NCBI RefSeq assembly: GCF_904849725.1
Contig: NC_058519.1
Span: 533,456,316-533,520,315 of the forward strand
Reading direction: 5' to 3'
From: Hordeum vulgare subsp. vulgare
Lineage: Eukaryota > Streptophyta > Magnoliopsida > Poales > Poaceae
DNA length: 64,000 bases
The notes beneath the pieces are model-generated. The model was not told the DNA's origin, made no database searches, and worked only from the letters and a program-made list of their open reading frames with translations. Shown in pieces: positions 1 through 9,386 of the stretch. Made by a program: the position numbers and the translations under genes. The first letter of the stretch is position 1. Each line of letters begins with the position of its first letter.

Positions 1-34
1 CCACCCAATTATGACATGGTCCAGTTCGATAGCA

Positions 35-41
35 TATATAA
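35..41 (+). promoter_or_regulatory. TATA-like box upstream of FAR1-like 5' exon
   Basis: TATATAA is conserved at 35-41, 14603-14609 and 56001-56007, upstream of the CCG-rich 5' exon. In copy 2 the spacing to the exon is about 100 bp shorter because of a deletion. Whether it works as a core promoter is inference. Confidence 0.25.
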
Positions 42-264
42 GCTCAAAACCTAACGTGATCAAGGCACAGTTATTGAACTGATACTACTCAAGATAGATA
101 AATATATAGACTAATGGATAACTAGCTGATGATGCATTAAGATTTAGAGCTTTTTTACCGTACCCTGTACTGTTCAAAGGGGAGGCAGCAATATAACATA
201 ATCAAACCGTCAATTTCCTAAGGGTGCGATGGATAGAAAAATATGTTAGTTAATTTACTAACTA

Positions 265-1947
265 TGGAGCAGACTTCACGCCCACGAAGCGGTGCCCTGG
301 TCCTTCGCGTCCTTATCCTTGCTGCCGCTCCTCCTCCTTCTCCCTGTCGTCGCCGCCACCGCCACCCGTCGCCCTGCCGCCGCCCGTCGCTCTAGCCCCG
401 CCCTCGAGGACCTCTACGGCTCCCTGCTCCTTCTCCCTGCCGTCGCCGCCGCCGTCACTCGCCGCCGTGGCCGCCGCCGCTCGCGTCGTTCTCCCTGTCG
501 CCACGGCTCCCTGTTCCTTCTCCCTGGCGTCGCCGCCGCCTCCACTCGCCGCCGTGGCCACCGCCTCTCGCGTCGTTCTCCCTGTCGCCGCCGCGGCCGC
601 CGCCGCCACTCAACATAGTTGGCCCCGCCATCTTGGACCTCCGCGGCGCGTCTTCAACCTGGTAAGGTCTCTGTTCTGTTCGAATCCCCCGTTGAATAAA
701 TCCTAGTGCATCTTCCTCTATCAGATAGCTAGTTTTCTGAAACTGTACTGTAGCGAATCGTGAGGTCTACTCTTGCTTTTGTAATTCATAATAAGAGGAA
801 AGAACTGCAGTAAGAAAAGTTGCAGCTTTCAGGCAACACAAACACAATGTCCACTTCTCTGTCAATTCATTGCAATTGCGTTCTTCAATCTTCAGTGATA
901 ACATCCCCTCTGAACAGAGATCATCATAATCTGCGTGTTACTCCCCTATGGGTTTTGGTTAAATCACTCTTCTAGTTTGACCTTTGGATAAATCTGCATA
1001 TTCCTACTAGTTTGGCCTTTGGACAAATCTGCATATTCCTATTAGTCTGCGGGTAATACTAAATTGTTTCTGCTTAAATCACTCTTCTATGGTGCTGGTT
1101 CTGTTGGTGCAAATTAGGAAGTGCTTACTGGAGTATATCTAATGTTTCTCTTTGATTATGTACACAAGCATTGTTACTGATACGTGTTTTAGTTTCATGG
1201 GTGGAATTCAAATAACTTAGATTTGATTCTTTTTAATTGCAGGGTTTGACATGGAATATGGGAGTGCCACCCTCGAGAACATTGCAGAATATAACATGGT
1301 GATCAGTCAAATTTTGGCAGCGAGGAAGAAGGTTACAATTACTATAATGCATATGCTCGGTCAAAGGGTTTTGGTGTTAGGAAGGAAGGACTGACCAGGA
1401 AGTCGGGCACGAACATAGCTTTTCGTCGCCTTTATGTCTGTTGTAAAGAAGGATATCGGGCGAGGAAGCACTTCGAAAAAACTGAACGAGTGCGAACTCC
1501 TAGGCCGCTGTCACGTTGTGGATGTCGCGCCCGGATGAAGATCGAGCTTCGTATGGATAATGGTGAATGGTTTGTAAAAGATTTTGTGGACGAACATAAC
1601 CATCCACTCGCTAAGCCCGACCAGACAGCTTTCGTAAGATCACATCGTGGACTGAGTGATGTGCAAAAGGCTGATGTCATTGAGTATGGAATTGGTGGCC
1701 TTAGACACATCAAATAATGGAAGTAATGGAGAAGGATAGTGGTGGTTACAGCAAGGTAGGCTTTATTTCTCGGGACCTGTATAATTTTGTTGCCAAGTAC
1801 AAGAAGAAAAAAATGTTTAGCACAAGTGATGCATCTCCTGGAAGTTTTTTTTGGATGCATTGTGTGACAGAACATTTAGTATGCTTAACAGGTATGACTT
1901 TTCAGAAAATATATATGCAGTACATGATGAAACGGAGGGAGTACTAG
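265..1947 (+). pseudogene. FAR1/FHY3-type DNA-binding domain gene fragment, copy A1 (frameshifted)
   Basis: FAR1/FHY3 proteins are transcription factors domesticated from Mutator-like transposases. A CCG-rich untranslated-looking exon (about 265-661) ends at donor G|GTAAGG. The intron (662-1242) ends TTGCAG, and the ATG is at 1251. The exon carries the FAR1 N-terminal zinc fold: YNYYNAYARSKGFGVR, then a CC pair, then DEHNHP. Copy A1 lacks one T in a T-run near 1313, so the frame breaks there and only 1490-1717 stays open. As in all copies, a missing base near 1708 puts a TAA after the GLRHIK residues. The next frame (1717-1947) continues with family-like sequence (EKDSGGYSKVGF, then YNFVAKYKKKK) and ends before the transposase core. 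It is a truncated pseudogene. Confidence 0.7.
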
Positions 1948-2132
1948 TTAATAAGTTGCAACCTTTTTAAATAAGTTATGTCTATTACTTGTGATTACTG
2001 GACTAGTTGTTGCTCTACCATTTGATTGCATGAGCATGTGACAAATTTCATTGTACTTATAATCTACTTGCTTTTACTGAATTTACATTGGCTCTAATAT
2101 GCATTGTTCGTCCATAATAACTAATCAGATTC

Positions 2133-2423
2133 GATATACATAACATCGGTACAAGCGGCACCGAATACCCAGCACCGTATGCCATTGTGTACCGAAACAT
2201 GGCGATATTGGGTGTGGATGGCTTCAACACGCTTCCAGCGAACTGCATGACTCTGTGCTACCTCTTCTTCGCTGCAGCTATTGCCATCAACCTGATAAGA
2301 GACAAGGGACAACGACCAGCCACGGCCGCGCATCAGCATCAGCATGTAATTACAGCCACTTCCGAGGACACTTGTTTTGTAGGCCAGAAGTTAGGTCCAT
2401 GCAAACGAGAATTATCAGTATGA
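2133..2423 (+). pseudogene. Yellow-Stripe-like (YSL) metal transporter fragment, copy A1
   Basis: YSL proteins are oligopeptide-transporter-family carriers of metal-nicotianamine or phytosiderophore complexes. The frame from 2133 reads [20 protein letters not shown], then [25 protein letters not shown]. This resembles a conserved segment near the YSL C-terminus (PAPYA..YR.MAILGV.G, then LP..C..LCY.FFA.A...NL.RD). The frame leaves homology after RDK and ends at a TGA about 38 codons later. The 5' edge follows a CAG that could be a splice acceptor. About 50 residues of a protein of over 600 remain, so it is a captured scrap. Residues 2416-2507 in another frame (NPISKTIVAVPSQCKKGRGK) faintly recall a FAR1 C-terminal tail. 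That is unproven. Confidence 0.55.
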
Positions 2424-2757
2424 ATCCAATTTCCAAAACGATTGTAGCTGTTCCTTCACAATGTAAAAAAGGAAGAGGAAAAGACTCAAGAGGCAGAACA
2501 ACAGATTAGGTGTAGCAGAATTTAACATTTTTTTCTGCCTTGTGTAACTATGGCATGTTGTTCTGCCTGGTAGGCTGCAAGTTGTGTACTTGTGAGTTGT
2601 GTGACATGTTCCTGCAGAAAGCAGGTGCTTCCATTACTGAGGTTACAATACAACTGTTTGTCTAGACTCGGACTGAAGAAATGCACGTTCAGGTTCAGTT
2701 TCAGAACCCTGAATTCGCAACGACGAAGTTTCATGTGTTGGAGAATGTGTGTGTCCG

Positions 2758-2807
2758 GTGTGTTGGTCATGGCCCACCGTCAGTGTGTTGGTCATGGCCC
2801 ACCGTCA
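2758..2807 (+). repeat. 25-bp tandem duplication specific to A1
   Basis: A 25-bp unit starting GTGTGTTGGTCATGG occurs twice back to back. Copies A2, A2' and A3 have one unit, so it arose after the blocks separated. No gene is recognised in 2424-2890. Confidence 0.85.
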
Positions 2808-2890
2808 GGAGAGTGCGTGTGTAATTAAAAAATGCAGTAGAAGTAACACACGGTGATAATAATAAATAATTACAGACAAAACATTAAAAA

Positions 2891-2952
2891 TGCTCATTGG
2901 GGGAATCGAACCTATGACCTCGAGCAAATTAGTGCACCAACCAAACCAGCTG
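2891..2952 (-). other. tRNA-like sequence (B-box), copy A1
   Basis: The minus strand reads GGTTCGATTCCCCC, a perfect pol III B-box core. It is preceded by a degenerate D-arm/A-box-like GCTGGTTTGGTTGGTGC. The 5' acceptor strand does not pair with the 3' AATGAGCA, so this is not a working tRNA. It could be a tRNA pseudogene or the head of a tRNA-derived SINE. Flanks 2953-3254 are AT-rich with no gene. Confidence 0.35.
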
Positions 2953-3254
2953 ATTATATACTTGTGATGTAAATTCATATACTTGTGATGTAAATTCTTA
3001 AGTATATAATTATTTACTTCACTTCAGGGAGGTTGTAATTAAAAATTAGGAAAATATATTAACTAGCGTCACAAAAAAATAATCTTTTGTACACATAAGT
3101 CGAGTCATAAACATTTAGATCATCTACAGACGGAATCTAACCAAAGTATACAGTGCAACAATAATAATAAATAAATAAATACAGACAAAACATTAAAAAA
3201 AATTCTATAGATAAGTCGAGTCATAAACATTTAGAGCATATGCAGGCGGAAACT

Positions 3255-5330
3255 AAGTTGAATTTCATTGTTTTATGACATTTTATGTATTTTACATTTT
3301 TTATGACAAACTACTAAAATACAAGCCGAACGTGACAAAGCGTGCATAATAGGCCATTCGGGTACAAGCCGAAAGGTTCAGTCTCTTACCACGTTTTTGT
3401 TTTCACTTTCTTCAATTGCTCCAAAAAAAGTTCTAATACATTGTATCATACTCGAAAGAATGGACGCCAAATTTCATTGATTTATGGCATTTAATATATT
3501 TTTTATGTATTTTCGATGTAAAAACACTAAAGTACAAGTCAAACGTGACCCAACGTGCATACGGTGTCAAATTCGTTTAAATTTTGCATATATGACCAAC
3601 ATGGGCATGCACATTTATTGGCCAAATTTTGTGTGATTTCATGCATGGTCAAAAATTGACCATGTTCATGGTAGGGGTTCGGGTACAAGCCGAAAGGGTG
3701 ACTCTCCTAGCACGAATCTTTTAACTTTCTTCAATTGGTCCAAAAATAAATCTAATACATTGTATTCCCTCCGTTCCTAGATGTAGGGTGTATAGTTTTT
3801 TGTGAAAAAAATTCAGATTATAAGGTGTATTCATTTGATTGACACTTTTGCCCCTGCAATAGCTAGTCCCACGCTTGGCCTTCCTAGAAAAAAGGAGATT
3901 ACATGTGACGTTGTGCATGTTGTGGTTGGGTAAGATTTGTGGTTAGTTAAGAAAAAGATTAGCCGCGCGGGAGAGAGTAGGGAGCAGGCGCGCCATGTTG
4001 ATCGCGGGAGAATGCGCGGAGCAAAGGGGTGGCTGCGACTGGGGGAGTCTTTCTCTGAGGATCGGGGGAGAATGCGCCATCCTAGGATTTCTAGGATTTG
4101 TTACGCTAAACAAACTCAACTACCGAGAGAGAGGATCCAGGATTCCTTTTTTTTCTTCCCTACTCTCACGTGATTATGGTAGGGGCATTTACATCCAAAA
4201 CCAACGAAAGTTCCTTTTCCAGGCCATGCGTTAATATTGGTGTAAAAAACTATACACCCTTCATCTAGGAACGGAGGGAGTATCATAGTGGAAAGAATGG
4301 ATGCCAAATTTCATTGTTTTATGGCATTGTATGTATTTTTATGTATTTTCGAAGTAAAAACACTAAAATACAAGCCGAACGTGACACCACGTGCATACGG
4401 TGTCGAAATTCGTTTAAATTTTGCATATACGACCAACATGGGCATGCACATTTATTGGCCAAATTTTGTGTGATTTCATGCATGGTCAAAAATTGACCAT
4501 GTTCATGGTAGGGGTCGGGTACAAGCCGAAAGGGTGACTCTCCTAGCACGTATCTTTTAACTTTTTTCAATTGGTCCAAAAACAAATCTAATACATTGTA
4601 TCATAGTGGAAAGAATGGATGCCAAATTTCATTGTTTTATGGCATTGTATGTATTTTTATGTATTTTCGAAGTAAAAACACTAAAATACAAGCTGAACGT
4701 GACGCAACATGCATACGTTGTCGAAATTCATTTAAATTGTGCATATACGACCAGCCTGGGCATGCACATTTATTGGCCAAATTTTGTGTGATTTCATGCA
4801 TGGTCAAAAATTGACCATGTTCATGATAGGGGTTCGGGTACAAGCCGAAAGGGTGACTCTCCTAGGACGTTTTTTTTCACTTTCTTCAAGTGGTCCAAAA
4901 ACAAATCTAATACATTGTATCATAGTGGAAAAATGGATGCCAAATTTTATTGTTTTATGGCAATGTATGTATTTTTATGTATTTTTGAAGTAAAAACAAT
5001 AAAATACAAGCCGAACGTGACGCAACGTGCACACGGTGTAGAAATTCGTTTAAATTTTGCATATACGACCAACATGGGCATGCACATTTATTGGCCAAAT
5101 TTTATGTGATTTTATTCATCCCCAAAATTAGACCATATTCATAGTAGGTCGTTCGGGTACAAGCCAAGTGGTATTCTCCTAATAGGTTTTTTTCTCTTTC
5201 TTCTATTGGTCCCAAAAAATTTAAAGTACATCATATCATAATGAAAAAAAGGATGCCAAATTTCATTGTTTTATGGCATTATATATATTTTCTATGCATT
5301 TTCGATGGAGAAAAACCCTAAAATAGAACT
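3255..5330 (+). repeat. 318-bp tandem array, copy A1
   Basis: Units start near 3451, 4283, 4601 and 4919, with a partial unit from about 5237 and an internally deleted one at 3255-3450. Spacing between intact units is about 318 bp. Each unit has an AT-rich first half, a GGGCATGCACATTTATTGG segment, a palindrome made of CATGGTCAA and TTGACCATG around 3 bases, and a GGGTACAAGCCGAAAGG segment. 318 is a multiple of three, so similar short ORFs (MERMDAKF...) recur. They are shadows of the repeat, not evidence of coding. The array is interrupted by the MITE at 3765-4280. Confidence 0.9.
3765..4280. mobile_element. 516-bp Stowaway/Mariner-type MITE, copy A1
   Basis: Inverted ends of about 36 bp (CTCCCTCCGTTCCTAGATG... 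against its complement ending ...GGAACGGAGGGAG) are flanked by TA on both sides (3763-3764 and 4281-4282). This fits the Tc1/Mariner superfamily. It has no transposase ORF. At 516 bp it is longer than common cereal Stowaway elements. It sits at the same place and length in all four arrays, so it inserted before the blocks were duplicated. Confidence 0.85.
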
Positions 5331-5552
5331 CATGAAAAAAGAGAGTCACGTACATTTTTAAGGAAAAAACTTGATACTATGTATGGAACTGGTCGTGCAG
5401 CACGGGAGTTACGTACAACTCTCAGGAAAAAAAAAGTTAGGTATAGCTGCTATTATTCTCACGATAAAATAATAACAGAAATCACGCTCGCGTCCTTATC
5501 TAACCCACCCTACTATTAATTAGGGACGGCCATCAATCTAATCTGCCTCCAA

Positions 5553-5901
5553 TTGCCGCCGCCACCATTTTCACGTTGTCCTCCAGAAACAGCTCGTTCT
5601 TATCATTCGCCACCAAGGAAAACGCCATCACGCAATCCGCCGCCATCAGGGAATGCGCCGCCACGCAATCCGCCGCCATCAGGCAATCCGCCGCCACGCA
5701 ATCCGTCGCTCAACCCGCCAGCAGCCAATCCATCGCTTCCAGAGAACACACCAGCAGCCAATCCGTCGCGCAATCCGCCGCCATTAGGGAGTCCGTCGCC
5801 ATGCATCCGTCGCTCAACCCGCCAGCAACCAATCCGTCGCTTCCAGAGAACACACCAGCAGCCAATCCGTCGCTCAACCCGCCACTGCCAGAGAACTCGC
5901 G
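5553..5901 (+). pseudogene. Pro/Asn/Ser-rich 5' exon, copy A1 (truncated)
   Basis: The frame encodes imperfect NPPPSGN, NPSLNPP and LPENTPAANPS repeats, a low-complexity N-terminus. Copies A2 and A3 have an ATGGAG start in good context, which A1 lost with 9 bp. The exon breaks at AACTCGC, where an Angela LTR scrap starts. In B1 and B2 the matching continuation (NSPPLSAPYHV...) leads into a SANT-like gene, so this is read as the 5' exon of that gene. A second frame (AAIRQSAATQS...) is also open because the repeat unit keeps frame. The stretch 5331-5552 shows no gene. Confidence 0.5.
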
Positions 5902-5984
5902 TAATGATGTGATCCCGTTATCAAGTGACAACACTTGTCTATGGTCAGGAAACCTTGACTATCTTTGATCAACGAGCTAGTTAA
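5902..5984 (-). mobile_element. 83-bp Angela-type LTR scrap (left arm of direct repeat)
   Basis: TAATGATGTGATCCCGTTAT through CTAGTTAA matches the complement of an Angela/BARE LTR, as at 49628 onward. The same 83 bp recur at 8208-8290 with one mismatch and flank the gypsy scrap. Confidence 0.85.
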
Positions 5985-6405
5985 TTCCAATAAGCGCTTC
6001 AGAGATTCCAGCTCTTCCTCGACTCAGGTGGTTCAGAAGCAACAGAGGTTTTGGGTTTCTCCTCCTCCTCCTCGGCACTCACAGCAGCTGAGGCACTCAG
6101 GTGGTCGTGGTTCTTCCCACCCACCCAACCCTGGCTTCCAGGAGAGATACCATCATCAGAAGCAAGGGCCTCCTCAGACTCAGTTCCAGCAGCCAGCAGA
6201 TGTCACTTGTCACAAATGTGGGCAGAAGGGTCACTATGCCAACAACTGTACTTCTCAGCTCCGTCTGTCGCCTCCTCCTCCAGGTAAACCTCCAAGCAAC
6301 GCTCTTGTCAAATTCAACCCCAGATCAGCTCGAGTCAACATGGTGAACGCAGCTGAAGCAGACAACTCCTCTGATGTGATCATGGGTAACCTCCTCGTCA
6401 ATTGA
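5985..6405 (+). pseudogene. Gypsy gag C-terminus with CCHC zinc knuckle
   Basis: The frame has a Ser/Gln/Pro-rich linker and then CHKCGQKGHYANNC, a CX2CX4HX4C retroviral-type knuckle that binds RNA. The gag core upstream is missing. The frame ends at TGA 6403-6405, just before the protease. Confidence 0.8.
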
Positions 6406-6412
6406 TATTCCT

Positions 6413-7218
6413 GCTAAAGTGTTATTTGATTCTGGTGCTTCGCATTGCTTCATCTCCAAGCCTTTCATAGCTAAGCATAATATTCCTGCAATTTATTTGG
6501 ATAGTCCCTTCCGTGTGGTTTCTCTGGGCATGCGCATGAGTTTGCACATGAGGGTTCCGGATGCTTCTGTTAAGTTAGGCAGTTATTCTTTTCTGGCATC
6601 TCCTATTGTCTTGGGCGATTCCGACATCGACTTGATTCTTGGTATGGACTGGTTGGCCATGAACAAGGCGTCAATTGATTGCGAAGCCAAAGAAGTGAAG
6701 CTTACCCACTCTTCGGAAGACGTGATTATATTCGCGGCGCGCGATGATACAATCCGTCTGTTCTCCTTGAATGAAAAGGGTGAGATCAATCCCATTGAGC
6801 AAGTCCCAGTGGTCTGCGAATATCAAGATGTGTTTCCTGAAGAGCTGCCAGGCATGCCTCCGCACCGTGAAGTTGAGTTTGTCATTGAGCTTGAGCCAGG
6901 CACAGAGCCAGTGTGCAAACGGCCGTACAAGCTGGTCCAGAAGAATTGAAGGAACTTAAGAGTCAACTCGATGAGCAGGAGCGTTTGGGTTTGATCATAC
7001 CGAGCTCGTCTCCGTGGGGCTGTGGTGTTCTATTTGTCAAGAAGAAGGATGGCTCGGACTGGCTGTGTGTCGATTACCGTCCATTGAACAAGAAGACAAT
7101 CAAGAACAAATATCCACTTCCGAACATAACTGAGTTGTTCGAATATTTGAAAGGTGCTAAGGTATTCTCCAAGCTTGATCTCAGAATGGGCTATCATCAA
7201 ATTCGCATTCGCGAGTAA
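6413..7218 (+). pseudogene. Gypsy protease and N-terminal reverse transcriptase (broken)
   Basis: The aspartic protease motif FDSGASHCFIS is near 6422. LILGMDWL follows, then the RT entry region (EELPGMPPHREVEF). A frameshift with stop near 6947 separates the RT fingers. The next frame (6913-7218) holds [11 protein letters not shown] and [16 protein letters not shown] motifs before the YxDD box. It ends at TAA 7216-7218. It is inactive. Confidence 0.8.
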
Positions 7219-7345
7219 GACATTTCGAAGACGGCATTTAGGACTAGTTTTGCTCGTATGAGTATACGGTCATGTATTTTGGTCTGGCAAATGCTCCTCT
7301 GACATTTTGTCGATTGATGAACTATATTTTCTCCCCATACAAGAA

Positions 7346-8218
7346 TGAATTTGTCTTGCTCTATCTCGATGACATTCTGGTCTTTTTTGAGACTGAGGAA
7401 GAACATGAAAACATCTCAGATTGGTGCTTGATAAGCTGAAAGAGTACAAGCTGCATGCCAAGTTTTCCAAGTGCGAGTTCTGGCTGAAAGAAGTGGTTTA
7501 TCTTGGGCATATTATCTCTGCCGAGGGCATTAAGGTTGACCCGTCCAAGGTTCAAGCCATTGTTGAATGGGAGCCTCCGCAGAATGTGAAGCAGCTTCGA
7601 AGCTTTCTCGGGCTTGCTGGATATTGCAGAAGATTTGTTGAGAACTTCTCCAAGATCGCCAAGCCGCTCTCTAGTCTTCTTCAGAAGGGTGTTAAGTATG
7701 CTTGGTCTCCAGAGTGTCAACTGGCTTTCGATACACTCAAAGAGAAGCTTATCTCCACTCTGGTCTTGGCCCCTCCGTATGATTCCAAGCCGTACCAGGT
7801 CTTTTGCGACGCTTCTCTCCAGGGTCTTGGTGAAGTCTTGATGCAAGATAAGAAGGTGGTTGCTTATACCTCCAGGCAGTTGTAGCATGTGGAGAAGAAC
7901 TATCATGTGCATGATCTCGAGCTAGCAGCTGTGGTACACGCCTTGATGACTTGGAGACATCTCTTGTTGGAACGTAAGGTTGAAGTTTTCACCGATAACA
8001 AGAGTCTCAAGTACATCTTCACTCAGCCTAACTTGAATCTTCGGCAAACACGTTGGGTGGAAATGCTCCAGGATTTTAATCCGAGTGTTGAGTACACGCC
8101 AGGCAAGGCAAATGTTGTGGCAGATGCATTGAGCAGGAAGGCATATTGCAACAGTCTGATTCTGCAACCTCTCCAGTCGGGTCTTTGTGAGTCTTTCAGG
8201 AAGCTCCTAATGATGTGA
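7346..8218 (+). pseudogene. Gypsy RT palm/thumb and RNase H (broken)
   Basis: LYLDDILV, the RT catalytic box, is near 7358-7381, in a stretch with stops on both sides. Frame 7421-7885 carries the RT thumb and connection ([27 protein letters not shown]) and the start of RNase H ([11 protein letters not shown]). After TAG 7885 the frame resumes (8892 excluded; 7889-8218) with RNase H motifs ([33 protein letters not shown]). The last codons run into the Angela LTR scrap. Confidence 0.8.
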
Positions 8219-8447
8219 TCCCGTTATCAAGTGACAACACTTGCCTATGGTCAGGAAACCTTGACTATCTTTGATCAACGAGCTAGTTAACTAGAGGCTT
8301 ACTAGGGACTGTGTTTTGTCGATGTATCCACACATGTATTTGTGTTTCCAATCAATACAATTATAGCATGGATAATAAAAAATTATCATGAACAAAGAAA
8401 TATAATAATAACTAATTGTTTATTGCCTCTATGGCATATTTCCAAAA
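8204..8447 (-). mobile_element. Terminal 244 bp of Angela-type LTR (minus strand), C1 side
   Basis: It matches 49622-49866, the outer end of the complete Angela element, including the last bases (here CCAAAA instead of CCAACA). It is followed by GTTGT (8448-8452), the target duplication of that Angela element. This stretch is therefore the remnant of the same insertion in the C1 copy, not a new insertion. Confidence 0.9.
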
Positions 8448-8452
8448 GTTGT

Positions 8453-8565
8453 TACTCCTATTGTTTCGATAAACCTTGGTTCTATACTGAGGGAAATACT
8501 TACCTGTATTGTGTTGCGTCATTTGTTCCTCTTCGCAGAAAACCTATCACAGATCACAAGTATCA
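8453..8565 (+). mobile_element. Solo-LTR tail, C1 copy
   Basis: It matches 49872-49984, the last 113 bp of the solo LTR. It ends in TATCA and is followed by target duplication ATGAT (8566-8570). The rest of the LTR, all of block B and most of Angela are missing from this copy. Confidence 0.85.
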
Positions 8566-9094
8566 ATGATGAATTGGGAGGGAACGGACGCAATGGCAAG
8601 AGAATTTTGGGAGATGAAAAGAATGGAGATCATGCTCCGGAGGAAGATAGAGCTTCAAAATATTATGGTCGGTAGTGGTGTTGGGTTTGGAGGGGGCTTT
8701 TCTTTTGGCAATGTTGGTGGAGGGTTCGGCATGGGTGGTTGTGGTGGCGGCTTCGGCATGGGTGGTGGAGAGTTCGACATGGGTGGTCTGTTTGGCAATG
8801 GTGGTGGTGGTGCTGATGGCGGAGGGGATGGGTTCGATATTGCGGTGGTACTTCGGCAAATTAAACCAAGTGAATGGTGGTGGTGGTGGTGGTGGTGGTG
8901 ATGGAGGCGCCGGTGGTGCGATTGGTTCTTCGGCGAACATTGTGAATGGTGGTGGTGGTGATGATGATGATGATGATGGTGGTGGCGGTGCTCATTCTCT
9001 GGTCCAAGTTCATGAAGATGGTGGTGCTCACTCTCCGGTCCAAGTTCATGAAGATGGAGGTGGTATCCTTCGCAACAATGAAGATGTTGCTTGA
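8566..9094 (+). pseudogene. 3' end of SANT/NAM-associated (PIF/Harbinger ORF1-like) gene, C1 copy
   Basis: After the ATGAT target duplication the frame reads MNWEGTDAMAREFWEMKR, then LRRKIELQNIMVG, then a Gly-rich tail (GGGFGMGG repeats). In B1 the upstream coding part ends EEDRLMVM at the other copy of ATGAT, and the two join in frame. A (GGT)n tract at 8874-8900 and a (GAT)n tract near 8960 cause frame drift. The alternative frame ending HEDGGGILRNNEDVA stops at 9094. A 34-39 bp segment encoding the VQVHEDGGAHS repeat is duplicated near 9000-9057. The 5' part of the gene is absent from this copy. Confidence 0.55.
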
Positions 9095-9318
9095 TTGCTC
9101 TATGTCATTTGAGCATTTTTTTTGTTTTGTTTGATTGCGCATTTGTAAGGCTAAACTTAATACCTCGTATGTTGCGCATGATTTTGGATGTGATGTGCTA
9201 GTATGATGAACAAGTAGTGGCGTATATATATGATGATGAACTAGATATGAACTAATGATGATGAACGTGTCTCGATATTTTTCCTATGATTTTATTTGTG
9301 GTACCGCAAGCCCTCGGC

Positions 9319-9386
9319 GCGGAACAGACCCCGTAAACGCGTCCCACGAAACATTTGTGGGGCGGGTTTACGGGATCTATTCCGTC
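9319..9386. repeat. Imperfect hairpin (27-bp arms), C1
   Basis: Arms 9319-9345 and 9359-9386 are inverted complements at about 22 of 27 positions, around a 13-base spacer. The core CCCGTAAAC pairs with GTTTACGGG. It is conserved at 50720-50787. It could be a transposon end or a transcribed hairpin. Confidence 0.65.

Larger units (their letters stand above)
1..5901 (+). repeat. Segmental duplication block A, copy 1
   Basis: The first base aligns with 14569 (copy 2) and 55967 (copy 3). The same order of parts follows in each: FAR1-like start, YSL scrap, tRNA-like stretch, 318-bp array with MITE, Pro-rich exon. Copy 1 ends at an Angela LTR scrap after the bases AACTCGC. Relative to copy 2 it keeps about 100 bp near position 80-180 that copy 2 has lost, and it lacks 9 bp around the ATGGAG start of the Pro-rich exon. 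The block continues left beyond the window. Confidence 0.9.
5985..8207 (+). mobile_element. Ty3/gypsy gag-pol scrap without LTRs
   Basis: A 2.2-kb internal segment of a Ty3/gypsy retrotransposon contains zinc knuckle, protease, reverse transcriptase and RNase H in gypsy order. Integrase, chromodomain and both LTRs are absent. It lies between 83-bp direct repeats of Angela LTR sequence rather than its own ends. It was probably captured as filler during break repair, not transposed. Confidence 0.85.

Noticed and set aside
313..609. Ala/Arg/Gly-rich frames on both strands of the CCG-rich exon
   Set aside because: Low-complexity trinucleotide composition keeps several frames open. Frames differ between A1, A2 and A3. 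Best read as 5' UTR.
1432..1875. 147-codon minus-strand frame conserved in all FAR1-like copies
   Set aside because: It is antisense to the FAR1 domain. Its conservation follows from nucleotide similarity, and the plus strand has the recognisable domain and splice signals.
1925..1947. Stowaway MITE at ACGGAGGGAGTA in the FAR1 fragment
   Set aside because: Only one end is visible. No matching CTCCCTCCGT partner was found nearby, so a complete MITE cannot be supported.
2891..2952. Functional tRNA gene
   Set aside because: The acceptor stem does not pair and the anticodon arm is not recognisable.
4288..4843. Repeated 60-80 codon frames (MERMDAKF...) in the 318-bp array
   Set aside because: The period is a multiple of three. 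Frames overlap on both strands and have no domain.
8509..8901. Glycine-rich protein starting inside the solo LTR, ending in a Trp run
   Set aside because: The start lies in LTR sequence and the Trp run is a (GGT)n tract out of frame. It is the tail of the split SANT gene.
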